This document shows, piece by piece, positions 17,887 through 25,724 of a stretch of DNA of 64,000 nt (positions within the stretch are counted from its first letter, which is position 1; the number at the start of each line of letters is the position of its first letter). The DNA is from DASWOJ01 sp964242415. Lineage in GTDB: Bacteria > Pseudomonadota > Alphaproteobacteria > Acetobacterales > Acetobacteraceae. A program made the position numbers and the translations under genes. Where the stretch lies: contig CAXTAT010000009.1 of the NCBI GenBank assembly GCA_964242415.1, forward strand, positions 62,001 to 126,000, written 5' to 3'. The notes under the pieces were generated by a model, which made no database searches, was not told where the DNA came from, and saw nothing but the letters and a program-made list of their open reading frames with translations.

Positions 17887-18564
17887 GGGACGGCGGCGCA
17901 GCAGCAGCAGGCCCAACAGGGTGGAGGCCGCGAATCCCGCCATCCCTAGCGCCACCGTCACCCAGCCAGACACGCGCACCCCGGACCCGAGCAGGGCGAA
18001 CACCGCCGTCTGCGGGACGTAGCCCAGCAGGGATGCCAGCAGGAACGGCCCTGCCGCCACGCCGGACACCCCGGCGAGCAGGTTGAGCACCAGGTTGCTG
18101 CCGACCGGCAGCAGGCGTAGCGTCAGCGTGGCGGTGAAGGCGCGGGCGCACAGGAAGCGGTCCAGCCGGTCCAGCCGGCCGCCCTCCCGGCCGTGCAGCC
18201 AGCGCGCCACCCAGCCGCGCGCACCCAGCCGCGCCCAGTAGAAGCTGGCGGCGCACCCCAGCGTCTCCGCCAGCAGGGCCAGCATGGCGCCGGGCCAGAA
18301 CCCGAAGGCGAGGCCGCCGGCATAGGCGACCACTTGCCGCGGCACCCCGGCGGCGCAGGCCAGCGTGCCCAGGGCGGCGAAGCCGAGCGGCCCGTTCTCC
18401 CCGGCCGCCGCCACCCTGGCATCCAGGCCCAGCCCGCGCAGCGCGAATCCAGCGGCAACCAGCCCCGCCAGCAGCAACGCCGGGCGCCATGCCCCCGTGA
18501 CCCGCCTGAGCCAAGCCCGCTTGAGCCAGGACGGCGCGGGCGGCGACAGCGCGGGCCGGGTCAC
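17875..18564 (-). CDS. TVP38/TMEM64-family membrane protein
   Basis: 229 residues with about five hydrophobic helices; the SNARE-associated (VTT/DedA-like) core reads CAAGVPRQVVAYAGGLAFGFWPG and LRLLPVGSNLVLNLLAGVSGV. Members are thought to be lipid scramblases or ion-coupled transporters. It begins at GTG 18564, overlapping the stop of the upstream glycosyltransferase by four bases (GTGA), so the pair is coupled and may act in the same envelope process. The N-terminus (SWLKRAWLRR) comprises two units of a 15-bp repeat. Confidence 0.82.
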   Translation of the reverse strand: MTRPALSPPAPSWLKRAWLRRVTGAWRPALLLAGLVAAGFALRGLGLDARVAAAGENGPLGFAALGTLACAAGVPRQVVAYAGGLAFGFWPGAMLALLAETLGCAASFYWARLGARGWVARWLHGREGGRLDRLDRFLCARAFTATLTLRLLPVGSNLVLNLLAGVSGVAAGPFLLASLLGYVPQTAVFALLGSGVRVSGWVTVALGMAGFAASTLLGLLLLRRRPLPA

Positions 18565-19418
18565 GGCTGCTCGATGTGCGGCCGCTTCCACCGCCGTTGC
18601 AGCCAGGCCACCCCCACCAGGTCGAACAGCCCCACCCACAGCCGGTCCAGGGTGCCGTAGTTCGACTGGCCCCGGGTGCGCGGCCGGTGGTTGACCGGCA
18701 CCGACACCACTTGGCCGCCGGCGCGGATGAACAGCGCCGGCAGGTAACGGTGCATGTGGTCGAAGCAGGGCAGCTCCAGGAACGCCGCCCGTTGGAACAC
18801 CTTGAGGCCGCAGCCGGTGTCCGGCGTCGCGTCGTGCAGCAGGGCGGCGCGCACCTTGTTGGCGACCCGGCTGGAGTGGCGCTTGGTCCAGCTATCCCGC
18901 CGCCGGGTGCGGTGCCCGGCCACCAGCAGCAGGCTGCCCGGCTCCGCCTGGGCGCGGGCGAACAGGGCAGGGATGTCGGCCGGGTCGTTCTGGCCGTCGC
19001 CGTCCAGGGTGGCGATCCAGGCGCCGCGCGCCGCGCGCACCCCGGTGACGATGGCCGCGCTCTGCCCGCAACTGCTGCGATGCCGGCGGAGCACCAGCGC
19101 GCCGGGCAGCTCGGCTTGCGCTGGCCCAGCTTGGCCCGGGCCTGCCTGGTTCGCCGCAGTTTGGCCCGCCGTAGCCTGGAGCGCCAGAAGCTGCGCGGCG
19201 GTGCCATCGGTGCTCCCGTCATCGACATAGACGATCTCGTAGCCGATGCCGGCATGGCCGATCCCGGCCAGCGCCGCCCGGATTTCCGCGATCAGCGGCT
19301 GGATGTTCGCCGCCTCGTTGCGGACCGGCACCACGACGGACAGCAGCGGTGCAGGCGGCACGGCCTGGGCGCCCTGCGGACGGTTCGGCGCGGCGGCCTC
19401 GGGCGGGATTGCGAGCAT
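18561..19418 (-). CDS. GT2 family glycosyltransferase (dolichol-phosphate-mannose-synthase-like) with pentapeptide insertion
   Basis: 285 residues. GT-A fold marks: LLSVVVPVRNEAANIQPLI, EIVYVDDGSTDGT, and the metal-binding TLDGDGQNDPADIP, typical of enzymes that glycosylate a polyprenyl phosphate. Residues 81-105 are five tandem pentapeptides (QATAG, QTAAN, QAGPG, QAGPA, QAELP) encoded by a 15-bp DNA repeat (19104-19178), placed in the loop between strands 2 and 3 where relatives have no such run. The start at ATG 19418 fits the family length. Coupled to the TVP38-family gene. A polyprenyl-phosphate sugar made here could feed the ArnT-like enzyme 12 kb away; that is inference. Confidence 0.87.
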   Translation of the reverse strand: MLAIPPEAAAPNRPQGAQAVPPAPLLSVVVPVRNEAANIQPLIAEIRAALAGIGHAGIGYEIVYVDDGSTDGTAAQLLALQATAGQTAANQAGPGQAGPAQAELPGALVLRRHRSSCGQSAAIVTGVRAARGAWIATLDGDGQNDPADIPALFARAQAEPGSLLLVAGHRTRRRDSWTKRHSSRVANKVRAALLHDATPDTGCGLKVFQRAAFLELPCFDHMHRYLPALFIRAGGQVVSVPVNHRPRTRGQSNYGTLDRLWVGLFDLVGVAWLQRRWKRPHIEQP

Positions 19419-19450
19419 GGGCCGGCGGTAGCATCCACCGCCCAGCCTTC

Positions 19451-19577
19451 GCAAGGCTGGGGCCGCGCAAGGCTGGGGCCGCGCAAGGTTGGGGCTTCAC
19501 AAGGCTGGAGCTTCACAAGGCTGGGACCTTGCAAGGCTGGGACTTCGAAGGCCGTGGCCTCGCAAGGCTGGGGCCGT
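19451..19577. repeat. 16-bp tandem repeat array (8 units)
   Basis: Eight units of the pattern GCAAGGCTGGGGCCGC (seven of 16 bases, one of 15), increasingly diverged toward the middle. It lies between the divergent GT2 gene and ctaA, so it occupies their promoter region. The first two units are identical, which suggests recent slippage. Confidence 0.9.
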
Positions 19578-19614
19578 GCTATATATCTGGAGGCGCGAAC
19601 CTTATGGATACGCT

Positions 19615-20799
19615 ATGCCGCTCGATGCCGCCCCGCGCCCCACCGACCTGACTCCGCCGCCAGCCGCCACGCGTCGCCGTGCGCCCGGACCGCGTGCCGT
19701 CGCCACCTGGCTGTTCTGCATGTGCGGGATGCTGCTGGTTATGGTCTCGCTTGGCGGCGCGACCCGGCTGACGGGGTCCGGCCTGTCGATCATGGAGTGG
19801 GCGCCGCTGCTGGGCGCCCTGCCGCCGTTGTCGGAGGCCGAGTGGCAGCGGCTATATGGCTTGTATCAAGCCATCCCGCAGTACAGCCTGGTCCACCAGG
19901 GCTTCGGCATCGAGGGCTTCAAAGGCATCTTCTGGCTGGAGTGGGCGCACCGGCTCTGGGGGCGGCTGCTGGGGCTGGCGTTCCTGGTGCCGCTGGTGAT
20001 CTTCGCGGTGCGCGGCGCCATCGACGGGCGGCTGGCGCGGCGGCTCGGCGGGCTGTTCCTGCTGGGCGGGCTGCAGGGCGCCGTCGGCTGGTTCATGGTC
20101 GCCAGCGGGTTCGAGGCCGACAGCACCGCCGTGTCCCCATACCGGCTGGTGGTCCACTTGGCGATGGCGCTGCTGCTGTACTCCGCCATCCTGTGGACCG
20201 CGCTGGGGCTGTGGCGCCAAGGCTCCGAACGGCCGGGCGAGGTGCGGCCGGCTGGGGTCGGGGGTGATGCGGCGCCAGCCATCCCCAGGCTGCGTGCCCT
20301 GACGGCGGCCACGGCGTCGCTGGTCGCGGTGACGATCCTGGCCGGCGGTTTCGTGGCGGGGCTGCGGGCTGGGTTTACCTACAATTCCTTTCCGTTCATG
20401 GATGGACGGCTGGTGCCGGACGGGTACTTCATGCTCCGGCCCTTGTTCCGCAACCTGACGGAGAACGTCGCCGCCGTGCAGTTCGACCATCGCCTGCTGG
20501 CAACCTGCACGGCGCTGCTTGCGCTGGGGACGGCTGCGTATGGCGTTCGTGCGGGTGCGCGCGGCGTTGTCCGGACCCGGCTGCTGCTGCTGGGCGGGGC
20601 GGTATTGGCGCAATATGCGTTGGGCGTGATGACGCTGCTGTGGGTGGTGCCGGTGTCGCTAGGCACCGCGCACCAGGCGATGGCGGTGCTGGTCCTCACG
20701 GCGGCGCTGGCGGCGCTCCACGCGCAGGCCCGGCCGGTCCCAGGCCGCCAGGTCCAAAGGCTAGCCGCCTTGCCCCGGCGAGCGGCCTCTACGGGGTAA
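19615..20799 (+). CDS. ctaA: Heme A synthase
   Basis: Converts heme O to heme A for aa3-type cytochrome oxidase, in the inner membrane. 394 residues with eight hydrophobic segments in two similar halves. Conserved pieces: GGATRLTGSGLSIMEW, the EWAHRLWGRLLG helix with a heme-binding His, VHLAMALLLY, and in the second half FDHRLLA and GTAHQAMAV. The ATG at 19615 fits, though the nearest ribosome site (GGAGG, 19589-19593) is about 21 bases away, so the exact start is open. Its stop overlaps the next ATG (TAATG). Confidence 0.93.
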   Translation: MPLDAAPRPTDLTPPPAATRRRAPGPRAVATWLFCMCGMLLVMVSLGGATRLTGSGLSIMEWAPLLGALPPLSEAEWQRLYGLYQAIPQYSLVHQGFGIEGFKGIFWLEWAHRLWGRLLGLAFLVPLVIFAVRGAIDGRLARRLGGLFLLGGLQGAVGWFMVASGFEADSTAVSPYRLVVHLAMALLLYSAILWTALGLWRQGSERPGEVRPAGVGGDAAPAIPRLRALTAATASLVAVTILAGGFVAGLRAGFTYNSFPFMDGRLVPDGYFMLRPLFRNLTENVAAVQFDHRLLATCTALLALGTAAYGVRAGARGVVRTRLLLLGGAVLAQYALGVMTLLWVVPVSLGTAHQAMAVLVLTAALAALHAQARPVPGRQVQRLAALPRRAASTG

Positions 20800-23198
20800 T
20801 GGACACGGCCCAACTTGCGTTGCACGGTAGCCTTCCGGTTCTGGAGGCGGTTCCGATCGGCTTGGTGATCTACGACGCCTCGCAACAGCTTGTGATCGCC
20901 AACCGGGCCTACTGCACGATGCTGGGGTTGCCGGCCGGGACGTTCCGGCCTGGGTCGTCCCTGGCGGACAACGTTCGCCTGATCGCCTACCGCGGCGCGT
21001 TCGGGCCTGGCGACGTGGAGACGCAGGTGGCGGAGGCGCTCAGCGTCGATCCCGCCGCCACGCGCCACGTCCGCCGGCGCCAACCGGGTGGCCGCACGCT
21101 TGAGGAGCACCACGTCCCGCTCGACAACGGCGCGCACATGGCTTGCCTGATCGACACCACCACCGTCATCACCATGCGCGACGAGGCGGAGCTGGCGATG
21201 CAGCGCGTGCAGACGGCGCTGTCGTCACTGCGGATCGGCGTCGCGCTGTTCGGGGCCGACCGCCGCGTGCAGTTCTACAACCAGCGCCTGACCGAGCTGC
21301 TGGGCCTGCCGGCCGCCAGCGTGCAGCCGGGCCTGCCCTTCGCCGACCTGCTGCAGCGCATGCAGGCGCGGGACGAGTATGCCGGGTTCGAGGGCGACCT
21401 GTTCCTGGCCGGCCAACTGGCGCTCGACCGCAGCCGGCCTGCCACCCTCCGCCGGCAGCGGGCGGCAGGCCAGGTGATCGAGGTGCAGTCCGATCCGTTG
21501 CCCGACGGCGGCTGGACGATCACGGTGTCCGACGTGTCCGCGCAGGTCCGGGCCGAGGACGAGGCGCGGCGCCGGGCCGGCATCCTGGACAGCATCGTGC
21601 AGCACATTCCGCACGGCATCGCGGTCTATGGCCCGGATCAGCGGGTGACGATGGTGAACGCGAGCTACCACCGCGTCATGGATGGTGCCCCGATTGCGGT
21701 CGGCGACATGATGGGGGACGTGGTCCGCCAGCGCGCGCTGGCTGGCGAGTTTGGCCCTGGCAACCCGGCGGCGATCATCGCGCAGCAGATGGGCTTCGAC
21801 ACGACCCACCTGCAGCAGCGCCAGCGCAGCCGCCCGAACGGCACCCAGATCGAGGTCCGGACCGCGCCGCTGCCCGACGGCGGCCACCTGAGCGTCATCA
21901 CCGACATCACCGCCCTGGCCACCGCGCAGGACGAGCTGCAGCGCCGGGCCGGGCTGATGGATGCGATGCTGGCCAACATCCGCCATGGCATCATCCTGTG
22001 GGACCGGGACCGCAGGATCGTCGCCTACAACGCCATGGCGGCCGAGGCGATCGATGCGCCGCCCGGGCTGGTGACGGCCGGCCGCACCCTGGAGGAGACC
22101 GTGCAGACCGAGCTGGAGCGCGGCAACCTTGGCTTGGGCCAGGAGGCGGAGGCGAAGGCGCAGTGGCTGCTGAGCTGCGACCGCACCGTGCCGAACGTGG
22201 ACCAGCGCCTGACGCAGAGCGGCCGGGTGCTGGAGGTGCGCAGCGATCCGACGCCGGAGGGCGGCTTCGTGACTACCTATACCGACGTCACCACGATCCG
22301 TGAGGCGGAAACCGCGTTGCAGGCGGGCCGGGCGGTGGCGGATGCGGCGAACACCGGCAAGTCCCGCTTCCTGGCCGCGATGAGCCAGGAACTCCGCACG
22401 CCGCTGCTGCAGATGATCGGGCAGTCCGCCGAGATCCGCCGCATGGTGTCCGGCGCCGCCATGGGCGGACCAAAGCTGGCGGCCAAGGAGGCGGCGGCTA
22501 AGCCGGCTGGGATCACCCAGTCTGGCGCCACGCAGTCTGGGACCGGCGATTTGGGCGCCGTGATGGATGCTGCCGGCATGGTGCATGAGACGGGGCGGCA
22601 CCTGCTGTCCATGCTCGACACCATCCTCGACGTGGCGCGGCTGGAGGCGGGACGGTTCGACCTGGCGGATGACCTGGTGGACGTGCCGCGGCTGGTCACG
22701 GCCTGCCTGCGCCAGGTGGACATGGCCGCCGCGGCTGCCGAGATCACGCTGTCGGTGGACCTGCCGCCCGACCTGCCGCTGGTGCGCGGCGACGAGCGGC
22801 GGCTGCATCATGTGTTGAAGTACCTGGTCGGCAACGCCGTCAACGCCGCCGCCGCTGGCAGCGCCGCGATGATCCGCGCCAGCCGGGACCCGTCCGCGCC
22901 GGATGGCTTGGGCGATCTGCTGATCCATGTCGCCGATGCACAGGCTTCGCTGTCCGTGGTGCCGGACGCCAGCCTGGCCTGCGAGGTCCCGGATGGGGAC
23001 GGCGCGGCGGAGCACATACCCAGCAATGGGCTGGGGCTGTATGTCAGCCGTGCGCTGATGCGCGCGCATGGGGGCGACATCGTGCTGGGCGCCGGACCGG
23101 CGGCGGTGATGCGGTTGCCTGCGTCCCGGCTGGTGCCGGCTCCCTCGCCCGCGCAGGAGAACGCCGAGGCAGCCCACCCGTTGCACCTGAGCCGCTGA
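20799..23198 (+). CDS. Multi-PAS histidine-kinase-like protein without the phosphoacceptor histidine
   Basis: 799 residues, no membrane segment: four PAS-like units (about 12-125, 140-250, 262-372, 385-500), then a HisKA-like helix and a HATPase-like domain (about 620-780). In the H-box, AAMSQELRTPLLQMIG, the histidine is replaced by Gln530 (codon CAG at 22386-22388). The ATPase domain is also weak: the N-box reads HHVLKYLVGNAVNA, the G1 box has decayed to IHVADAQASLS, while the G2 box SNGLGLYVSRALMRAHGGDI survives. A 15-bp repeat (ITQSG ATQSG TGDLG, near 22515-22559) is inserted between the H-box and the second helix. It is probably a signal-sensing pseudokinase, coupled to ctaA by TAATG. 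Confidence 0.8.
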   Translation: MDTAQLALHGSLPVLEAVPIGLVIYDASQQLVIANRAYCTMLGLPAGTFRPGSSLADNVRLIAYRGAFGPGDVETQVAEALSVDPAATRHVRRRQPGGRTLEEHHVPLDNGAHMACLIDTTTVITMRDEAELAMQRVQTALSSLRIGVALFGADRRVQFYNQRLTELLGLPAASVQPGLPFADLLQRMQARDEYAGFEGDLFLAGQLALDRSRPATLRRQRAAGQVIEVQSDPLPDGGWTITVSDVSAQVRAEDEARRRAGILDSIVQHIPHGIAVYGPDQRVTMVNASYHRVMDGAPIAVGDMMGDVVRQRALAGEFGPGNPAAIIAQQMGFDTTHLQQRQRSRPNGTQIEVRTAPLPDGGHLSVITDITALATAQDELQRRAGLMDAMLANIRHGIILWDRDRRIVAYNAMAAEAIDAPPGLVTAGRTLEETVQTELERGNLGLGQEAEAKAQWLLSCDRTVPNVDQRLTQSGRVLEVRSDPTPEGGFVTTYTDVTTIREAETALQAGRAVADAANTGKSRFLAAMSQELRTPLLQMIGQSAEIRRMVSGAAMGGPKLAAKEAAAKPAGITQSGATQSGTGDLGAVMDAAGMVHETGRHLLSMLDTILDVARLEAGRFDLADDLVDVPRLVTACLRQVDMAAAAAEITLSVDLPPDLPLVRGDERRLHHVLKYLVGNAVNAAAAGSAAMIRASRDPSAPDGLGDLLIHVADAQASLSVVPDASLACEVPDGDGAAEHIPSNGLGLYVSRALMRAHGGDIVLGAGPAAVMRLPASRLVPAPSPAQENAEAAHPLHLSR

Positions 23199-23289
23199 CG
23201 CTCCAGTTTGGTGGGGAAGGCTGGACCAGGCTGGCGCCGGCCGGCCTGGATTGCGACAGCCAGGCACGGCCCAGATCGAAGGACCCGGA

Positions 23290-24750
23290 ATGACCTCTCC
23301 CCATCCCCTCGCCACGACTGACGCCCTGTTCTACGGCCGCCCGGGCGCTGGCCTCGGCCCCACCCTTGACCGGGACGCGGCCCGGCGCCTCGTCGGCCAG
23401 GCGCTGGACGGCATGGACGATGGCGAGCTGTTCCTGGAGTATCGCGAGAGCGAGGCGCTGAGCCTGGAGGATGGGACCATCCGTTCCGCCGGGTTCGACA
23501 CGCAGCTCGGCTTCGGGTTGCGGGCCGTGCTGGGGGAGGAGGCCGGGTACGCCCATGCCGGGGAGGTGTCGGAGGCGGCGCTGGCCCGGGCCGCGGCCAC
23601 CGTGTCCGCGGTGCGGGCCGGCCGGTCCGGCACCCAGGCGGAGCCGCCGCGCGCCACCAACGCCCGGCTGTACTCGGACGCCAACCCGCTGACCTCCACC
23701 GAGTTCGCCGCCCGTGCCGCGGTGCTGTCGGGGATCGACGCCTACGCCCGCGGTCGCGACCCGCGGGTGAAGCAGGTGATGACGTCGCTGATGGGCGAGT
23801 GGCAGGCGGTGCAGGTGGTGCGCGCCGACGGGACGCGCGTTGCCGACCTGCGCCCGCTGGTGCGGCTGAACGTGTCGGTCGTGGTGGAGGATGGCGGGCG
23901 GCGCGAGAGCGGCACCCATGGCTCCGGCGGGCGGCACGGCTACGACCTGCTGATGGGCGAGGAGTACTGGCGCGCGGCCGTGGACGAGGCGCTGCGGCAG
24001 GCGCTGGTGAACCTGGACAGCCGCCCGGCGCCGGCGGGGGAGATGCCGGTGGTGCTCGGGCCGGGCTGGCCCGGCATCCTGCTGCACGAGGCCATCGGGC
24101 ACGGGCTGGAGGGCGACTTCAACCGCAAGGGCACTTCGGCCTTCGCGGGGCTGCTGGGCCAGCGAATCGCCAGCCCGGGCGTGACGGTGGTGGATGATGG
24201 CACCCTGCCGGACCGGCGCGGCAGCCTGACGGTCGATGACGAGGGCACGCCGTCCGGCCGCTTCACCATGATCGAGGACGGCATCCTGACCGGCTATATC
24301 CAGGACCGCCTCAATGCGCGGCTGATGGGCGTGGCCCCCACGGGGAACGGGCGGCGGCAGAGCTATGCCCACGCGCCGATGCCGCGCATGACCAACACGA
24401 TCATGCTGGGCGGCACGGCCAAGCCGGAGGAGCTGATCCGCTCGGTGAAGCGTGGCCTGTATGCGGTGAACTTCGGCGGCGGGTCGGTCGATATCACCTC
24501 GGGCAAGTTCGTGTTCTCCGCCAGCGAGGCCTACTTGATCGAGGACGGCGTGGTGACGGCGCCGGTGAAGGGCGCCACGCTGATCGGCAACGGGCCGGAC
24601 GCGCTGACGAAGATCGAAGCTGTTGGAAACGATCCCGGGCTGGACGCCGGCATCGGCACCTGCGGCAAGAACGGCCAGGGCGTGCCGGTTGGCGTCGGGC
24701 AACCAACCCTGAAATTATCTGCCTTGACGGTGGGTGGCACTGCTACCTAG
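23290..24750 (+). CDS. tldD: Metalloprotease TldD
   Basis: Subunit of the TldD/TldE zinc protease that degrades unfolded or small peptides and matures some modified peptides. 486 residues; the zinc motif HEAIGH is at 266-271, with the later Cys in GIGTCGKNGQGVPV. The standard family blocks LGFGLRAVLGEEAGYA and GLYAVNFGGGSVDITSG are present. Start at ATG 23290 with AAGGA upstream. The partner tldE/pmbA is not in this window. It lies 91 bases after the PAS protein gene, on the same strand. Confidence 0.94.
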   Translation: MTSPHPLATTDALFYGRPGAGLGPTLDRDAARRLVGQALDGMDDGELFLEYRESEALSLEDGTIRSAGFDTQLGFGLRAVLGEEAGYAHAGEVSEAALARAAATVSAVRAGRSGTQAEPPRATNARLYSDANPLTSTEFAARAAVLSGIDAYARGRDPRVKQVMTSLMGEWQAVQVVRADGTRVADLRPLVRLNVSVVVEDGGRRESGTHGSGGRHGYDLLMGEEYWRAAVDEALRQALVNLDSRPAPAGEMPVVLGPGWPGILLHEAIGHGLEGDFNRKGTSAFAGLLGQRIASPGVTVVDDGTLPDRRGSLTVDDEGTPSGRFTMIEDGILTGYIQDRLNARLMGVAPTGNGRRQSYAHAPMPRMTNTIMLGGTAKPEELIRSVKRGLYAVNFGGGSVDITSGKFVFSASEAYLIEDGVVTAPVKGATLIGNGPDALTKIEAVGNDPGLDAGIGTCGKNGQGVPVGVGQPTLKLSALTVGGTAT

Positions 24751-24759
24751 TCTTCTTGC

Positions 24760-25569
24760 ATGAAACTTCCGCATTTCGAGACTGCCCGGTTGTTCTTCGG
24801 CTCGCTTGTCATCGCAGCGGGCGTGACTGCCGGGCCGGCGGGGGCGCAGAGCTACTTGTCGCATGACAAGTTCGGCAGCATGGACTGCCCGGCGAGCCAC
24901 ATGCCGGCACTGGTCCTGCCGTTGGTGAAGCAGGCGTTGGCGACAAATTCGGAAATCACCATCGTGGCGCTTGGGTCGTCATCGACCCAGGGTTGGCATT
25001 CCACCGATCTCGGGCACAGCTATCCCGCCATCCTGCAGGAGGAGCTTTCGGCGGCGTTGCCCATGTCGCATGTTGCCGTCATCAACCGTGGCGTCGGCGG
25101 ACAGGATGCGCCGGAGATGGTGCCGCGCCTGCAAGCGGACGCCCTGGCGATACGGCCGACGCTGGTGATTTGGCAGCTTGGCGCGAACGGCGCGATGAAG
25201 AACCAGGACCCGGCGGTGTTCCGTGACCTCGTTGCGACTGGCATCAGCGCCATGCAGGCGGCGAAGGTCGATGTGGTGCTGATGGACAACCAGCGTGCGC
25301 CGTATGTGCTGGCCGCCCCGGACCGGGCGCAATTCGACCAGGCGCTGTCGGACGCCGCCGCCCGCACTGGGGTCGGACTGTTCAGCCGGGGCGCGCTGAT
25401 GGACCAGTGGCAGGCGGCGGGACACCCGTATGAGCAGTTCATTTCGACGGATGGGGTGCATCATAACGACCGGGGTTATCGCTGCATGGCGCGGGCGTTG
25501 GCCGGGTCGATCCTGGATGGCTTGGGGTTGCCGCCTGTGACGGCGCGCTCGGCCTTGGCGCGGCGGTAG
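24760..25569 (+). CDS. Exported SGNH/GDSL-type hydrolase
   Basis: 269 residues with a signal peptide (FFGSLVIAAGVTAGPAGAQ, cut after ~30). The SGNH blocks are recognisable: block I ALGSSSTQG (Ser73/74), block II NRGVGGQD, block III in the altered form LGANG, and block V DGVHHNDRGY with Asp231 and His234. It would be a periplasmic esterase or polysaccharide deacetylase; similar proteins are linked to acetyl decoration of glycans, but the substrate is unknown. Begins nine bases after tldD. Confidence 0.82.
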   Translation: MKLPHFETARLFFGSLVIAAGVTAGPAGAQSYLSHDKFGSMDCPASHMPALVLPLVKQALATNSEITIVALGSSSTQGWHSTDLGHSYPAILQEELSAALPMSHVAVINRGVGGQDAPEMVPRLQADALAIRPTLVIWQLGANGAMKNQDPAVFRDLVATGISAMQAAKVDVVLMDNQRAPYVLAAPDRAQFDQALSDAAARTGVGLFSRGALMDQWQAAGHPYEQFISTDGVHHNDRGYRCMARALAGSILDGLGLPPVTARSALARR

Positions 25570-25576
25570 GCTAGGT

Positions 25577-25724
25577 TTCTCCCTCGTCCTTTGGGGGAGG
25601 GGGCTTGGTTTTCTGTTGGCGGTGCTTGGGGACGTGTTTGAGGCGGCACTGATTAAGCCGGGGATTGCGTTACACGACCCCCTCACCCCGGCCCTCTCCC
25701 GAAGCGGGGACAGGGAGAAGGGGT
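25577..25724. repeat. Palindromic element, copy B (diverged, overlaps the 3' end of the SARP-like gene)
   Basis: The right part (25676-25724) is close to the arm consensus; the left part (25577-25608) is worn. It provides the last ~17 codons and the stop region of the SARP-like regulator, read in a different frame from copies A and D (…LPVPASGEGRGEGVV). Confidence 0.7.
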
